From: Serendipita indica DSM 11827
Lineage: Eukaryota; Basidiomycota; Agaricomycetes; Sebacinales; Serendipitaceae
Assembly (NCBI GenBank): GCA_910890315.1
Contig: CAJVGD010000042.1
Location: 1,984,001-2,048,000 of the forward strand
Reading direction: 5' to 3'
Length of the DNA: 64,000 nucleotides
Below, piece after piece: positions 24,860 through 35,763 of the stretch (within the stretch, counting starts at the first letter, position 1; the number at the start of each line of letters is the position of its first letter). The notes under the pieces are model-generated. The model had not been told where the DNA came from. It saw only the letters and a program-made list of their open reading frames with translations, and did no database searches. Made by a program: the position numbers and the translations under genes.

Positions 24860-25433
24860 TTTGCCCAAGTATTGCACTGTTTGAGATGATTGTGATATTC
24901 GAGGGTGGAAATCTCATCTTGCTCTCCCCCGCAACAGCCGATGCCTCCCGAGCATGGCGGTCGTAAAGAGGAACCTAATTCTAAATTATTATTGAGAAAA
25001 AAAGGAGGTATAAATCTCGAAATTCGCTGGAAATCTGGCCATGACCGTCCTGTCCTGTCGGCTGACTCGGGAGTATCTTGTTGATGCATTTCTTGACATT
25101 TTGTATTGTTATGACCAAGCTAAGTAGTTCTAACATATAGTCCTTGATATTCTCGTTTGGCCTAGACGAAGATCCAGCCGTCAAGCACTCGACGACGCGA
25201 CTCAGAGGCACAACGAGCTTCGATCCCGAGCGTCAGATCCACTCAAATTCTTGCATTTAGAGCGGGAATCATAAACTGACCGAACACTATTCACGCGGTT
25301 TGGGGCCTGACGGCCTTTCAGATGTGCGATGCCAGGCCGCCAGCCTCATGGAGTGTATATCTTCTACCCTACCACGACCCAGTTTCAAGAGATCCATACG
25401 TTTGGATTATTTCTCGCCCCCAATCGAGCCCTC
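24860..25433. other. intergenic
   Basis: 574 bp between the coiled-coil gene and the first membrane-protein paralogue. The frame of the latter stays open upstream to another ATG at 25329, so a longer N-terminus is possible. Nothing else was seen. Confidence 0.4.
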
Positions 25434-26307
25434 ATGCCTGGCGGAGTGATTGTCGTTTGTGCCCTAGCAGTCTTTGGGATCGTCGGCCTCGTCGTCGCTG
25501 CTACGGTGAGTGCTTGCGAATTTTTGTATCAATCGAACGTGCATGGTTATTTGCTTATTCGACTTCATCAATCTAGAAGCTAGAGCCGTCCCTTCCAAAG
25601 TCATCTAGTAAGAAGAAGCGATCTTCAACGACACCAGAAACGCCGGCTCCTAGTATTTTTGCGACTACAATATCCAAAGTGGCTCAGAGGTTTGGCGCCG
25701 AGGACCCTTTACGCCGCCACCAAGAGCCTGCGCGAAGCCACGAGCATCCCACGCCCCCTTCTCAGCGGACCACAGCGGACGAAGCTGCGCTTGCGGTGGA
25801 GTCGACACATGCAACTGGTCCACAATCCACGCCAACACCATCTAATTTACAATCAGTCCCATTGATCCAATTCGAGAGTGATAGTGACCACTCATCTACA
25901 CCTCTCGCTACTCCCACCGTATTAGAGCAGTTTGATCCATACTATGGTGCACCGCTTTCGCCGCTAGGCTCACCTATTGCCTCGAAGCCGCTTGGTCGAG
26001 ATGCCGGGAATCCTCACCCTACAGCTCCGAGATCACAGTACCCCCTCCTAGAGGTTCCTCAAGGTCGAGCGGCGGATCCTCACCACATTCGCCTTCAAAT
26101 GATTCTGCTTACAGGACTGCCATCGAATCACCATTATCTGCAGATTCCTTTCACAGCGCCCGCAGCAGCGTCGTATTCTCCCCGCCATCTCAGCGCAACA
26201 GTCTCAGTCTCGATGAAGCCGCGTCGAGGGTGGCTGCGGGTCGTCTAGACATCCATTCCTGGTCGACAATGGTACAACCACAGGAAACTGGACCACATAG
26301 AGAGTAA
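25434..26307 (+). CDS. single-pass membrane protein with Ser/Pro-rich tail, paralogue A (one apparent frameshift)
   Basis: Unknown family. The ATG at 25434 gives MPGGVIVVCALAVFGIVGLV, one transmembrane helix, then an intron at 25506-25576. A basic patch KSSSKKKRSST follows and then a long Ser/Pro/Thr-rich region. The part near 25720-25800 matches paralogue B (27334-28201): EPARSHEHPTPPSQR against EPTRTHEYSTPPSQR. The conserved end, DSAYRTAIESP...FHSARSS...SLDEAASR, lies in a different frame from the middle. The shift falls at about 26010-26070. In the shifted frame the stop is 26305-26307; without it the product would end near 26248. It is either a recent break in this copy or a sequencing error. 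The role is not known. Confidence 0.6.
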
Positions 26308-27333
26308 AACTAGAAAGAGGCAGAAATGTCAAGAAGGCAGGAACTCTTGGCTATGGGCGCGCACGACCTACTGTATATTCCTCGTATTTATTCAGAAATT
26401 TGCCCGACCAATGATCCCGTTAAGCTTTAGGAGTACCTGAGATGAAGTCAAAGTCTTATTCTGTTTGAGCGCCCGTTATGCAAGTTGGACCTGGCCTTCA
26501 CTCTGCTTGGGTGGTTTGACTATTATGAACATCATAAACTCGCCTTCTATCTCGTTCTTGCAAAGACTCGTGAAGCAGGATCCAGTTTGCGGTGCTACCG
26601 TCAGCATTGGGCTCAACGAATTGCACAAGCTGCTCGCGAATCCAGCTCCAGTCATGACCGAAACCCCGTAAATAGCCCAGTAGACGCATCAAGTGATTAC
26701 TGTGAAACTCGCCATGAATATAAATGGTGCTCGCTTCTGTCAGGATGTTCGCGAGTTACAGTCACCTGCGAAACTTCTCTTCTAGCAACAAAGAGACGAT
26801 TGAAATGAACTGCGGTCTCTACATCCTTTGGATATGACGAGAGGCCAACTTCCCTCTAGCATCGCGAGTCCGAAAAAAATCTGCGGTCTTTCTCATTAGG
26901 CAACTTGAAGGACGAAAAGCATAAAATGAACCTCACAGAGAATGGTCTTCAAGAAAATAAATGCACTCCAAATTTTTTTTAAAGGTTTTGAAATTATTCT
27001 GCATTTCGGCGACTCGAACCCACGTCCTCAAGACAGATGCTGCTCAAGTTTGCGTCATATCATCTGAGTAACTCCGCCAGAGTTCCTAACCTTACAACAA
27101 GCTTTATTTGAGCCCACGTCGGCCAGCTGATTTCGAGTTTTACGAGCGAAGGGTGCATCCTTAATTTATTCACAAGTACAAACTTCAATCGAAACGCCTG
27201 TACCGTGCAAGGAGGAGTGTTCTGGAGTGCCGCTCTTCAGACGAGAGCGGTGAGGCAACCGGCCTCGCGGATTACACATCTCTTTCTCTCCCACAACTGG
27301 ATCACAGGACCTTGGAGAAGCATCAACCGTATC
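26308..27333. other. 3' flank of paralogue A, duplicated downstream
   Basis: About 1 kb that matches, with gaps, the 3' flank of paralogue B. A diverged part (26560-26620 against 28505-28560, sharing CGTCAGCATTGGGCTCAAC-like sequence) is followed by a strongly conserved part (26984-27190 against 28925-29130). No protein gene was recognised. Confidence 0.55.
26984..27088 (-). repeat. tRNA-like / SINE-like conserved core, copy 1
   Basis: A 105-bp block that differs from the copy at 28925-29029 at only one base by eye. On the minus strand it has an A-box-like TTACTCAGATGA and a B-box-like GGTTCGAGTC about 40 nt apart, plus a small hairpin (GTCTTGAGGAC) placed like a class II tRNA variable arm. 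The T-stem and acceptor stem do not pair, so it is not a canonical tRNA; a tRNA-derived SINE head or a small Pol III RNA is possible. Confidence 0.5.
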
Positions 27334-28201
27334 ATGAGTATAGCACTACGCGTTTGTGTGATTATACTCGTATTGATAACCTCTGTCGTTCTGGTGAGTG
27401 GCTACAGACCAATCTCCGAGTTCTGGTCGCGTATAATCCCCCTCTTATTACGCTTACCTTATCTGGAAGTTTGAACCACCGCCTCCAGAGCCATCTAAGA
27501 AGAAAAAGCGCATACCATCAATATCACCAACAGTAGAAACTGCTGTTTCTGCAACTAAACAATCCAAGGATACTCATAAATATAGCAAGGATAGCTCTTC
27601 ATGCCTCCTTCAGGAGCCTACGCGAACCCACGAGTATTCCACGCCACCTTCTCAGAGGGCTGCCACGGCCACAACCGCGCCTTTACTGGACTGTGAGCAT
27701 GCAGTTGACCCACAGGCTCTGCAAAAACCTTCCAATTCGCCATCGAGCTCACCCAGACAAGCCAACGGCGATTATTCCCCAACGCTCGTTGGCGCTCCAA
27801 ACGGCTTTGAGCTGTTCGGTCCTTCCCATCATAAGAAGCATTCTGCACTGGGGTCGTCTACTGCGCCCGAACCGTTCGACTACAGTATTTGGAATGGCCA
27901 ACCCGAGGTTGATAACAATTCTCGTCCAGCTGAGGCACCGCGATTTCCAGATGTAGAGGCCCTCCAGACATCGAATATTCCATCATCACCAAGCTCACCT
28001 TCCAGCGATTCCTCTTACAAGACCGCTTTGGAGTCGCCGCGCTCTGATGATTCGTTTCACAGTGCTCGTAGTAGCCTTTTAATGTCGCCGACATTCAGGC
28101 ATGCTAGTATTAGCCTGGATGAGGCCGTGTCGAGATTCGCTGCCGACCGATTGGACATCGAATTATGGGCTGCGAGGGTCCAATCCGATGAAGCTAGTTG
28201 A
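27334..28201 (+). CDS. single-pass membrane protein with Ser/Pro-rich tail, paralogue B
   Basis: Tandem paralogue of the gene at 25434. The ATG at 27334 gives MSIALRVCVIILVLITSVVL, one transmembrane helix with a very short N-terminal side. A GT..AG intron covers 27394-27469 at the same place as in paralogue A. Exon 2 starts FEPPPPEPSKKKKRIPS, then a long Ser/Thr/Pro-rich region, and the conserved end YKTALESPRSDDSFHSARSS and ISLDEAVSRFAADRLDIELW, ending DEAS. The frame is intact. The layout (membrane anchor, basic cluster, disordered tail, short conserved C-terminal motif) suggests an adaptor at a membrane, but no function is known. Confidence 0.72.
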
Positions 28202-28908
28202 ACTGTACTCCAGAAGGAATATAGATGCTGAGAAAGGCGGAATTTTGGAGCCTGTGAACGAAGTGGCAGAGCTAAAATATATATTTGCTTTTGTCAAGCC
28301 GTTCACCGATGGTGTATTAAGTTAAATGAGTCACTTAGCAGCTGATATCACTGATGAAACTTTATTCACTAAAACAACGGATAGTCTCAGCGTAGCATGG
28401 AGGCAGGCGGACGCGCGCTCTTGATATCGTCCGTCAAGATGTCACTCCGAAGGACAAGCAAGCCAAGGGTGTATACATGAATAATTTCGCCTTGGATTTT
28501 GTTCTAACACAGACTCACGAAGCGGAGGAATCCAGCTTGCAATACAGTCAGCATTAGGCTCAACCTACTGTCCCAGATGCGCGCGTATACAATTGCATCA
28601 TGAACACAAACATGTACCTAGTCTAGGAACTGTACTGGGTAGTCACAAGAGCCTTGCCCTTGGTACAAATGGTCTTCACCTCTCTGCACGTTGGCAAGGA
28701 TCGTCTGCGAACCCTCTCTTCTGGGCATCAAGACACAACTGAAATGAACCAAGGTCTCTTTATCCTTGGGATGTTCTGAGAGTCGATCTTTCCGGACGCG
28801 GCGCAAGGTTGAAAGGAACTAGCGGTCTTCTCTGTAGACCACTTGGAAGGATTAAAAGTGTAAAATTAAATGAGAAGAGAATGATCTTCAAGAGAACAAA
28901 TGCGCTCC

Positions 28909-28915
28909 AAAAAAA
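28909..28915 (-). terminator. possible Pol III terminator after tRNA-like copy 2
   Basis: Seven A on the plus strand, so T7 on the minus strand, about 10 nt downstream of the tRNA-like core when read from the minus strand. Copy 1 has only three T at the matching place. Confidence 0.3.
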
Positions 28916-28924
28916 TTTTTTTAG

Positions 28925-29029
28925 GGTTTTGAAATTATTCTGCATTTCGGCGACTCGAACCCACGTCCTCAAGACAGATGCTGCTCAAGTTTGCGTCATA
29001 TCATTTGAGTAACTCCGCCAGAGTTCCTA
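28925..29029 (-). repeat. tRNA-like / SINE-like conserved core, copy 2
   Basis: Same 105-bp block as at 26984-27088 with one substitution (T for C at the site in ATCATtTGAG). The flanks on both sides are clearly less alike than the core, so something has kept the core constant or copied it recently. Confidence 0.5.
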
Positions 29030-30138
29030 GTCTTGCAACAAGCTTTATTTGAGCCCATGTCGACCGGCCAATTTCGAGTATTACAAGCGAAGAACGCATC
29101 CTTAATTTATTCCCAAGTGCAAACTTCAATCGAAACGCCTGTACTGTGCAAGGAGAAGAAGCGTTCCGGAGTGCCGCCCACCAGCTGCGGTCCTCTATAT
29201 CTGACAGAACCACGGCGCCGACCTAGGGTGAAGTAACGCCCGTCGTGATGAAGTCCGAACGAGCGGCTTTGATGTCAATGGCAGGAGTTCAACCCCTTTT
29301 CAAGTGCCCCTCCGGTTGGTGGTCCAATACCGCGTCAGTGTCTTCGCGCTCGCAGCGTCGCAATAGACGCGCCCAACTCCACTGACGGTGGAACGAAGTG
29401 ATTCTGTAGTTTTATTGAAAGACGACGCGTAGGTCACGTTTAACAGAGTCGCAGCCGCAGAGACATTGTATCTATTGCTTGAGTTCGTCCCTTGGAGTTG
29501 CCAAATGAAAGTCGTATCGTAGCAGAATAAGATTAATTTGAATATTCAATGCACCAAGTACTGTTTACGAGGCTGTCTACGCAATTTCAGCCGAGAATTC
29601 AGAACCCGGTGAACATAACCGCTTCGATGAGGCCTTTATCCCGAAGCGATCATATGAACACAAGCCTGTGGGAGGCGTTGAGGTGCGCGTCTTCTCTCGT
29701 GAGTCATTGGTCATAGTGGAACTTCGGTAAACTCCAATCATGGTATGGAGTATACATCCTATATTCGTAATGACGTCGAGAGACACGTTCAATTGAAGCA
29801 TACTGGAAGATAGACGCAATATATTCATATCTCGCTATGAACATCAACGTAAAGTGATGCTGGGCCCGAATCTGAAAGGCATCTCCTTCGAAAGTTGAGC
29901 GTATTCTGATGGTTGCTACTCTGCGTCGACGGATTCTAGAGAGTGGCGCTTTCTCTTTCTGGTGTCGGGTTCAACGAGTAGGCGAGCCATTGAAAAGTTT
30001 GGCCAGCGCGTCGACCACGGCTTTCATGCTTCTCAGCGCGAAACCAATGCAGGCGTTATCTAAACTAGCGAAAAGCGCCCCTAGGACTCGTGTAGCGACG
30101 CGTTCCTCTTTTTCTTCCATCGCGGTGCTCAACAGGAG
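29030..30138. other. intergenic
   Basis: The first 200 bp continue the duplicated flank of paralogue B. The remainder (about 29240-30138) has no gene I can support; the short open frames do not look like proteins. Confidence 0.4.
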
Positions 30139-31403
30139 ATGTCAACTCGCGAGGTAACCAAGATTCGTTCAGATACTCATGCTTCAAACGATACTGAGCC
30201 TCATTCATAGCGCGTTTAATGACACCATTGATGCGCTTGTTCTTCCCAGGGGGGAAACGCAAACCCGGTCATATAGTCACGGTCATCAACCGAGGAAGGT
30301 GCCGCTTTACCGTCAAACTTTACCTTCTGGGTGTTTCATCTGCGGAAGCAGTGAGTATTCTTCTTGATTTCCACATTTTGTGAGACATGACTATCATGTC
30401 TGCGCACGCACAACGGGCTCGTTATGAATCTGACTTGCTCCAGAGGAACATGTAAAAAAGGACTGCCCGCAAGCGCCTCCAAGGACTTGGTGAGAGTCCC
30501 TCGCCTCCTGCTTAGAAGCTTGCCGTATTGACGGTTGATATAGCTTCAGATGTACGGGACAATTTGTCTCAGTAGCGACTTTGCTGACAACAACAGGTGG
30601 ATTACCAGGCCATGAATCTAAGGATTGCAACATCGAAGCTCCCCGAAATCGGGTTTGGTAAGTTCACTATATCAGTAAGATCAAAAGCTGAGCTGTTGCT
30701 AGCTATAACTGCGGAGAAATGGTGTGTAACTCTGTGTGCGACAAGCATTTACTCAAGGTTTCCTCGTTTTCCTTGACAAACTGCAGGGTCACATATCCGC
30801 GGTAGGCACTCGCACTAGTATCGCGACCTTGTGCGCTGAATCTCTCCTAGGCGTGCCCAAATCCGCGCAAATCGACCGTTCCTGGACGCCCGCCTGGTCC
30901 CTACCGGCCTGACTCGACAGGAAATGGCGATAGACATTCCGTCAACAGGCGACCGGCCATGAGAGAGTTTGGCGAGTCCAACAGACGTACTCCGGTAGAT
31001 GACAACGGTCCAACCGGTAACGTCAGAACTCGCTGGGCCGGCAGACCCACCAACTCGCGAGAGTTTGGCCAAAATGTGAAGCGAGCCAAATGGGAAGACG
31101 AGCTCTCAGAAGTGCAAGGTGGTGACGACAAGAAGATGCGTATCGAGTATCGTGGCGTCCAGAACATTACTTGCCTTTATTGCGGCGAGCCAGGTCAGTC
31201 ATACAGTCCAACTCGAACGGCTTTGGGTTTGATTGGTAATAGGGCATCTTATCCGCGATTGTCTCGCAAAACCTACTGAAACCTGTCGAAACTGTGGTAG
31301 TGAAGGTGCGTTCCAGTCTCTCAGCTCACTTGTTTGCTCATCCTTTCAAGGCCATCAATCAAGGGAGTGTCCGGAGCCTTGGAATCCGTCACGGCGCAAG
31401 TGA
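30139..31403 (+). CDS. CCHC zinc-knuckle protein, five knuckles
   Basis: A nucleic-acid-binding protein of the Gis2/Byr3/CNBP-like or Air-like kind. Five knuckles of the form CX2CX4HX4C are restored by splicing: CFICGSKEHVKKDC, CFRCGLPGHESKDC, CYNCGEMGHISAAC, CLYCGEPGHLIRDC and CRNCGSEGHQSREC. Between knuckles 3 and 4 lies an Arg/Pro/Asn-rich linker (30880-31140). It ends EPWNPSRRK with TGA at 31401. Every knuckle is cut by an intron between its second cysteine and its histidine, or within the second cysteine codon. The start is uncertain: I favour the ATG at 30139 (MSTRE) with an intron before the exon that contains YSHGHQPRKV, but that join was not proved. Single-stranded RNA or DNA binding is expected. 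Confidence 0.78.
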
Positions 31404-31635
31404 TGTAGTGACCGGAATCAACTCTTTTGGTTCTCATCGACGTACTCACATCCCGGTCGAGTGAAACTCGCCGGTCTAATTGGTCTCGTGGATAGTATTG
31501 GTCACGTCAAGTATGCTTTTGCTACTGCATATGGATATTATTTAGTTAGACGTATATGATCAAACTAGTTGTCGTACGAATAGGGTATCAGAGTCCAAGA
31601 AAGTACCAAGAAAATGGTGTGCGACCGATTCGTCT

Positions 31636-33451
31636 TCAATAAGCCGCTCTAACCAAGCATGTGAGGGTGGATATGCGCCCTATGTCCTTACAAACAATAC
31701 GATGTTCGCGCCAGTCACTATATCGTCCTTGAGCATTGGTTTCACTATACCGGTGGAGGATGGCTCACCACTTTTGACATTCCGGGGAGCAATATCTTGA
31801 CGCACACGCCTGGCAGAAATAGCGACCCCTCTTCAGGCATCCACGGCGAGAGCATCGCTTCAGAGGTGCGACAAGAGTTTGGAGTTGAGTAAAATTGACC
31901 CAGCAACGCAAACGATACTTGTCATTTCCAGAATCTGGGAGAGTATAGTCGTACTTTGATTTGGATGTAAGGAATCTCTCTGCAAGTGTATACATTAGTC
32001 TCATCCGAGGTAAGTTGAGGGCGAGAGCTTTGCGAAGCTTGATGGTGGGTGCGTCCTCAAACATATCCCGAACATGAGACATGATCTCGGTTACCAGCTC
32101 TATCAGACAAGGCGAATTAGCAGTAGACAAGGCGATGGTCAACGCAGTGCATATACCTGCTCCATGTTCAGTTGCGACCAAAGACGGGGCCACTTTTTCC
32201 ATATACTCGAAGAAAGAAGATTCAACCCAAATAAGGAGCAGGTCTCCGGACAAGTTCAGCGATAGACGAGGTATAACGTGCATCAGCGAATGTAAAGGTG
32301 CCATATTCTCCTCGATATCGTGAAGGTCGGGTATCTCCGTCGCATCATGAATCATCTGGGCCAGGAAGAGTTTCCAGAGGTCCTTGGATTTGACGACCGC
32401 TTCCAGAATATTGCGCTGAAGTCCACTCATGGGCAACTTTGTGTCGAATGCCAGCGTCTGGATAAACGAGCCGCCGCAAATGACGGATGGATCGTCCCCG
32501 TGTTCGTAGTGATATGCTCCAAGATGAGGGAGATAACACGAGGACCTGGATCTGGACCAAATTCTTCAGCCAGACAAGCGAAGAAACGACGAATAAGGAG
32601 CGCCTCTTCCGCTGCCTCGAGCCCAGCGCGGTCTCTCATCCGGGATGTTGTACGGAGAGTGGTTCGTAACGCAGCTTCAACCGCGCGCTTTGATTCAGAG
32701 CAGTGAGCGAAGCGCCAATACTGAACAAGAAGTGGAATGGTGAAGTCATCTCGATCTTTGATGAGCCTGTGTACATGTCAGCCATTCATCCCACTGTAGA
32801 TGAGGGACGAACCGACGAAAAGGTGCAGAAAGCAGTGACAGAACTTTGCACAGGTTTCCAAACGATTTACGATGCTTCTCAGTACTTGGAATGGCGTCTA
32901 GTGCTCTCTGTCGCCACAGCTGGTTTTGGGTCAGTCTCAGCAAGGACAGAACTGTGGGACTGACATGTCGACTGATGCTCTTCCATCTACCTAGAAGAGC
33001 ATTTATGAGTGGTTCCGCAATGTTAAAATGCTCCGGATGCGCAAAAATGATGCTGGAAAGAGCGTCGAAAATTTCGAAATAGCAAACCTTTCCCTGAGAA
33101 TCGTTAAGATTTGAATATCAAATATATTGACTTATACCTCTCGAGGATCGGGTTTAGTGTTCAGAACAATGTCAACAAGGAGGTCCACGAAAGAATGGTG
33201 GAGAAAGCCATTTGCCAGACGCTCACTGATCTGTCGATTACTGCAGCAGTAGGTGTTGATGGTCTCTTTATTGCAACCACGATACCGGTTGTTGCAGCTA
33301 GATCAGAGAGCGAGTGTCCTCGAAGACTAGCTACCTGCGACCGAAGCATCGTTGCGACTTCGCGTACGTCACGCAACAAAAGATCATGAACATTTTGATG
33401 TGTATTCTGGGTCAGATTTGAAGAGTGAGAGTGCTGTCGAGATTTTGGCAT
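31636..33451 (-). CDS. MYND-finger protein, paralogue 1
   Basis: Member of an expanded basidiomycete family: a long helical region with a C-terminal MYND zinc finger, likely for protein-protein contact. The ATG at 33451 gives MPKSRQHSHSSNLTQNTHQN. Following exons give ERLANGFLHHSFVDLLVDIV, CYFEIFDALSSIIFAHPEHF, LTQNQLWRQRALDAIPSTEK, DDFTIPLLVQYWRFAHCSES and FFACLAEEFGPDPGPR. The finger is CSRRGC, CQAC, YCSPECQKC (the last Cys made by splicing) and HRIVC; it ends TLTCLVRAAY. At least six introns. The FGP[DN]PGP and LL.[KQ]YWR motifs are shared with paralogue 2 at 33610-35470. The biological role is not known. Confidence 0.78.
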
Positions 33452-33609
33452 GTCGACGGGGAAAGAAAGCAGATTATTTGGCTCACACGAGCCAGCACTG
33501 TCAGCACTGAATCGAGACTGTTTATTGCGTGATGTACAAGGTTAGATGTAAAGAGGAGAAATAGCAAGTACAAATAGAAGAGTCCGAGCAAAGCTCTGGG
33601 CACCATCTC

Positions 33610-35470
33610 TCAAGGAGATACATCCGCATGTTGCATTTGGAGCGGCAATTCGTCTCCTGGATTCATTTCCATCCATTTTGAGAATTCGTACATAGTTCTG
33701 ACCCTTGGTATCATCTTGCAAATTAGTTTATGGACGGGCCAATCGCTATATGATGTGAGGAGTGAGGCCAGCTTCGAACTTGAACGTACCATTTCTGACA
33801 TTCCTTGGAGCAATATCGCGCCTTGCAATCCTTGCATTCAAACTTGCCCTTGGTCATGCACCCTCGATTTTGGCACCGTCTGAGAGGTACAACTTTTGTC
33901 TGAATGAGCATCAGAGGTACCCAGTAGTTGTACCTGGCTTCTCTCCCGAGCTGTGACGACGCAACCTCGGGTGAGAGCGAGAGAAACTCTTTGGCTAGAA
34001 GATACCAGAGTCGGATTCTCGGCATACGCTTGCCTATCGAGCGACACGTCTTGGGACTTGATATTTGTAGGTTTTGATAAAAGCCGTCTAAACAGTCATG
34101 AATGACCCCTAGGCGACGTTGAGACTGATTCATGGTGTCAAGGGATATAAAAACGTACCAGCATCTGCGCTGGAGGCGTCTTTGATAGACAAAGACGCCT
34201 CCATGTAGTCAAAAAATGACGATTTTATGAGGCCCATAACCAGAATATCTCGCTTCTTTTGGTCCGTATTATCTATCATTGAACCCAGGATTTTGCCAAG
34301 TGGGGTGAGAGTAATTCGGATCGAGTGGGTGTTTTCCATGATCGATCTGTCTTTTCGCAGGCTGCGAAAGTACGCTCGCCACAATGGAGGCGACGTCGCC
34401 AAAGCTTCGACATATTGTTTATGCCCCTTTACGACACTTTGCGCCTGGGTGTTTACCAAGGCATGCATGAAACATGCGCATGCCGCGACCGAATGGCCTT
34501 CTTTGTGTCGATGGGTTGCATCACACTGGCCTTGCCCCCGACTGAGCATAGCCTTCAATACTTTTGCAATCTCAGGCCCTGGATTTGGCCCAAACTCGGC
34601 CTGTATAGACACCGAAAGTTTGCGGAGCCGGTTTAGATCGAATGGTTCTTCGAATGAAGGCTCTGAGTCGACTTGAATAAGAGTGAGCAGTTTGGTGAGG
34701 ATTGATTGCTTGACTCCACTACAAACGGCTCTTCTCCAGTACTTGAGTAGAAGTGAAAACGTGTAATCGGATTCGCTTGCGATGACCCTACAAGGCTCGT
34801 GTCAGAGTTGTAAGACGAAGGGGATGAAGTGGCGAACTCGCGAAATCTAGAGATGAAAGTGCTCTTAAATTCGCATAAAATGCTAAAATGGGAATCATGC
34901 CGTTCAGGATCAGGGAATATTGTCAGATGACGCTTGTCCCAGAGCTGCAAAACTTGTCAGAAATCGGGTCGTGGAAGCCATTCAATTTACCTGTTTTGTC
35001 ATTACCGCCCATCCACTAATAAGACTAGACCAAAGGCGATCCTCGACGATAGTATCTCCTCGAAGCGCCGCGAATATCTTGCAAAGTAGGTAGATTGCAT
35101 TGCAGTAGTGGATTGACTAGTGTAATTTAGACGTGGAAGATGAGGATATTGATAGGAATACCTCATTCAGTACAATCGGGGCATCGGCAATGAATTGTTG
35201 GACCGCGGTGATGACGGAGTGCCTATCGCAGATATCAGCGAGCCTTAAAGCAGCTTGTCGAGTGCACTGCATCATAAAACTGGCTATTTTGGCAAGTTTA
35301 TCAGCGATTAACTCTGCTCGCAAAAGGTTGAGATCCATTGGCATTGGCCGCTTAAACTCAGCCAGAAAGCGAGGAAGCTCTTTGATATCTTGCACGACTG
35401 TATCTTCGGGGATTGCCCTTTGGAATGCGTCTTTTCCTGCATCGTGTGCCCTATATGTCTTAGTCGCCAT
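33610..35470 (-). CDS. MYND-finger protein, paralogue 2
   Basis: Tandem paralogue of the gene at 31636-33451, same strand, 158 bp upstream of it. The ATG at 35470 gives MATKTYRAHDAGKDAFQRAI. Next come LPRFLAEFKRPMPMDLNLLR, YCNAIYLLCKIFAALRGDTI, LWSSLISGWAVMTKQLWDKR, LLLKYWRRAVCS, and EFGPNPGPEIAKVLKAML. The finger is CQNRGC, CKDC, YCSKECQKC and HKLIC, again completed across an intron by the codon for the last Cys of CQKC. It ends ELPLQMQHADVSP. It is divergent from the deaminase gene, whose start lies 293 bp away, so the two promoters may overlap. Confidence 0.8.
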
Positions 35471-35763
35471 CTTCCTTGTCGGGTCCAGGTTTCTCAGCGC
35501 CAATTTCCAAGACTTTCGACAAGGACTTGGACAAGACCAGAAGGATATAATGGAGATTCAAGGCTATGTGAAAGACCGGGACAATGGATCTACCATCTCT
35601 CTTATATTTACGCCGTACATTTCTGGTTCGCGTATACTGATAGCTTTGGCTTCTGCCACAACGGAGGCAAAGTCAAGACCGGGCAAAGAGAGGTCTAACG
35701 GGTCCCACAGCGAAGATAAATGCTGATTATCGACAGACTCTTACCCGAAAGTTTCGCTACACC

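Noticed and set aside
26984-27088. Working tRNA gene on the minus strand
   Set aside because: Box-like motifs are present but T-stem pairs fail (one good pair next to the loop, then mismatches) and no acceptor stem forms.
35133-35726. Plus-strand frame of about 197 codons over MYND paralogue 2
   Set aside because: Antisense of the MYND gene's first exons; composition and lack of family do not support a gene.
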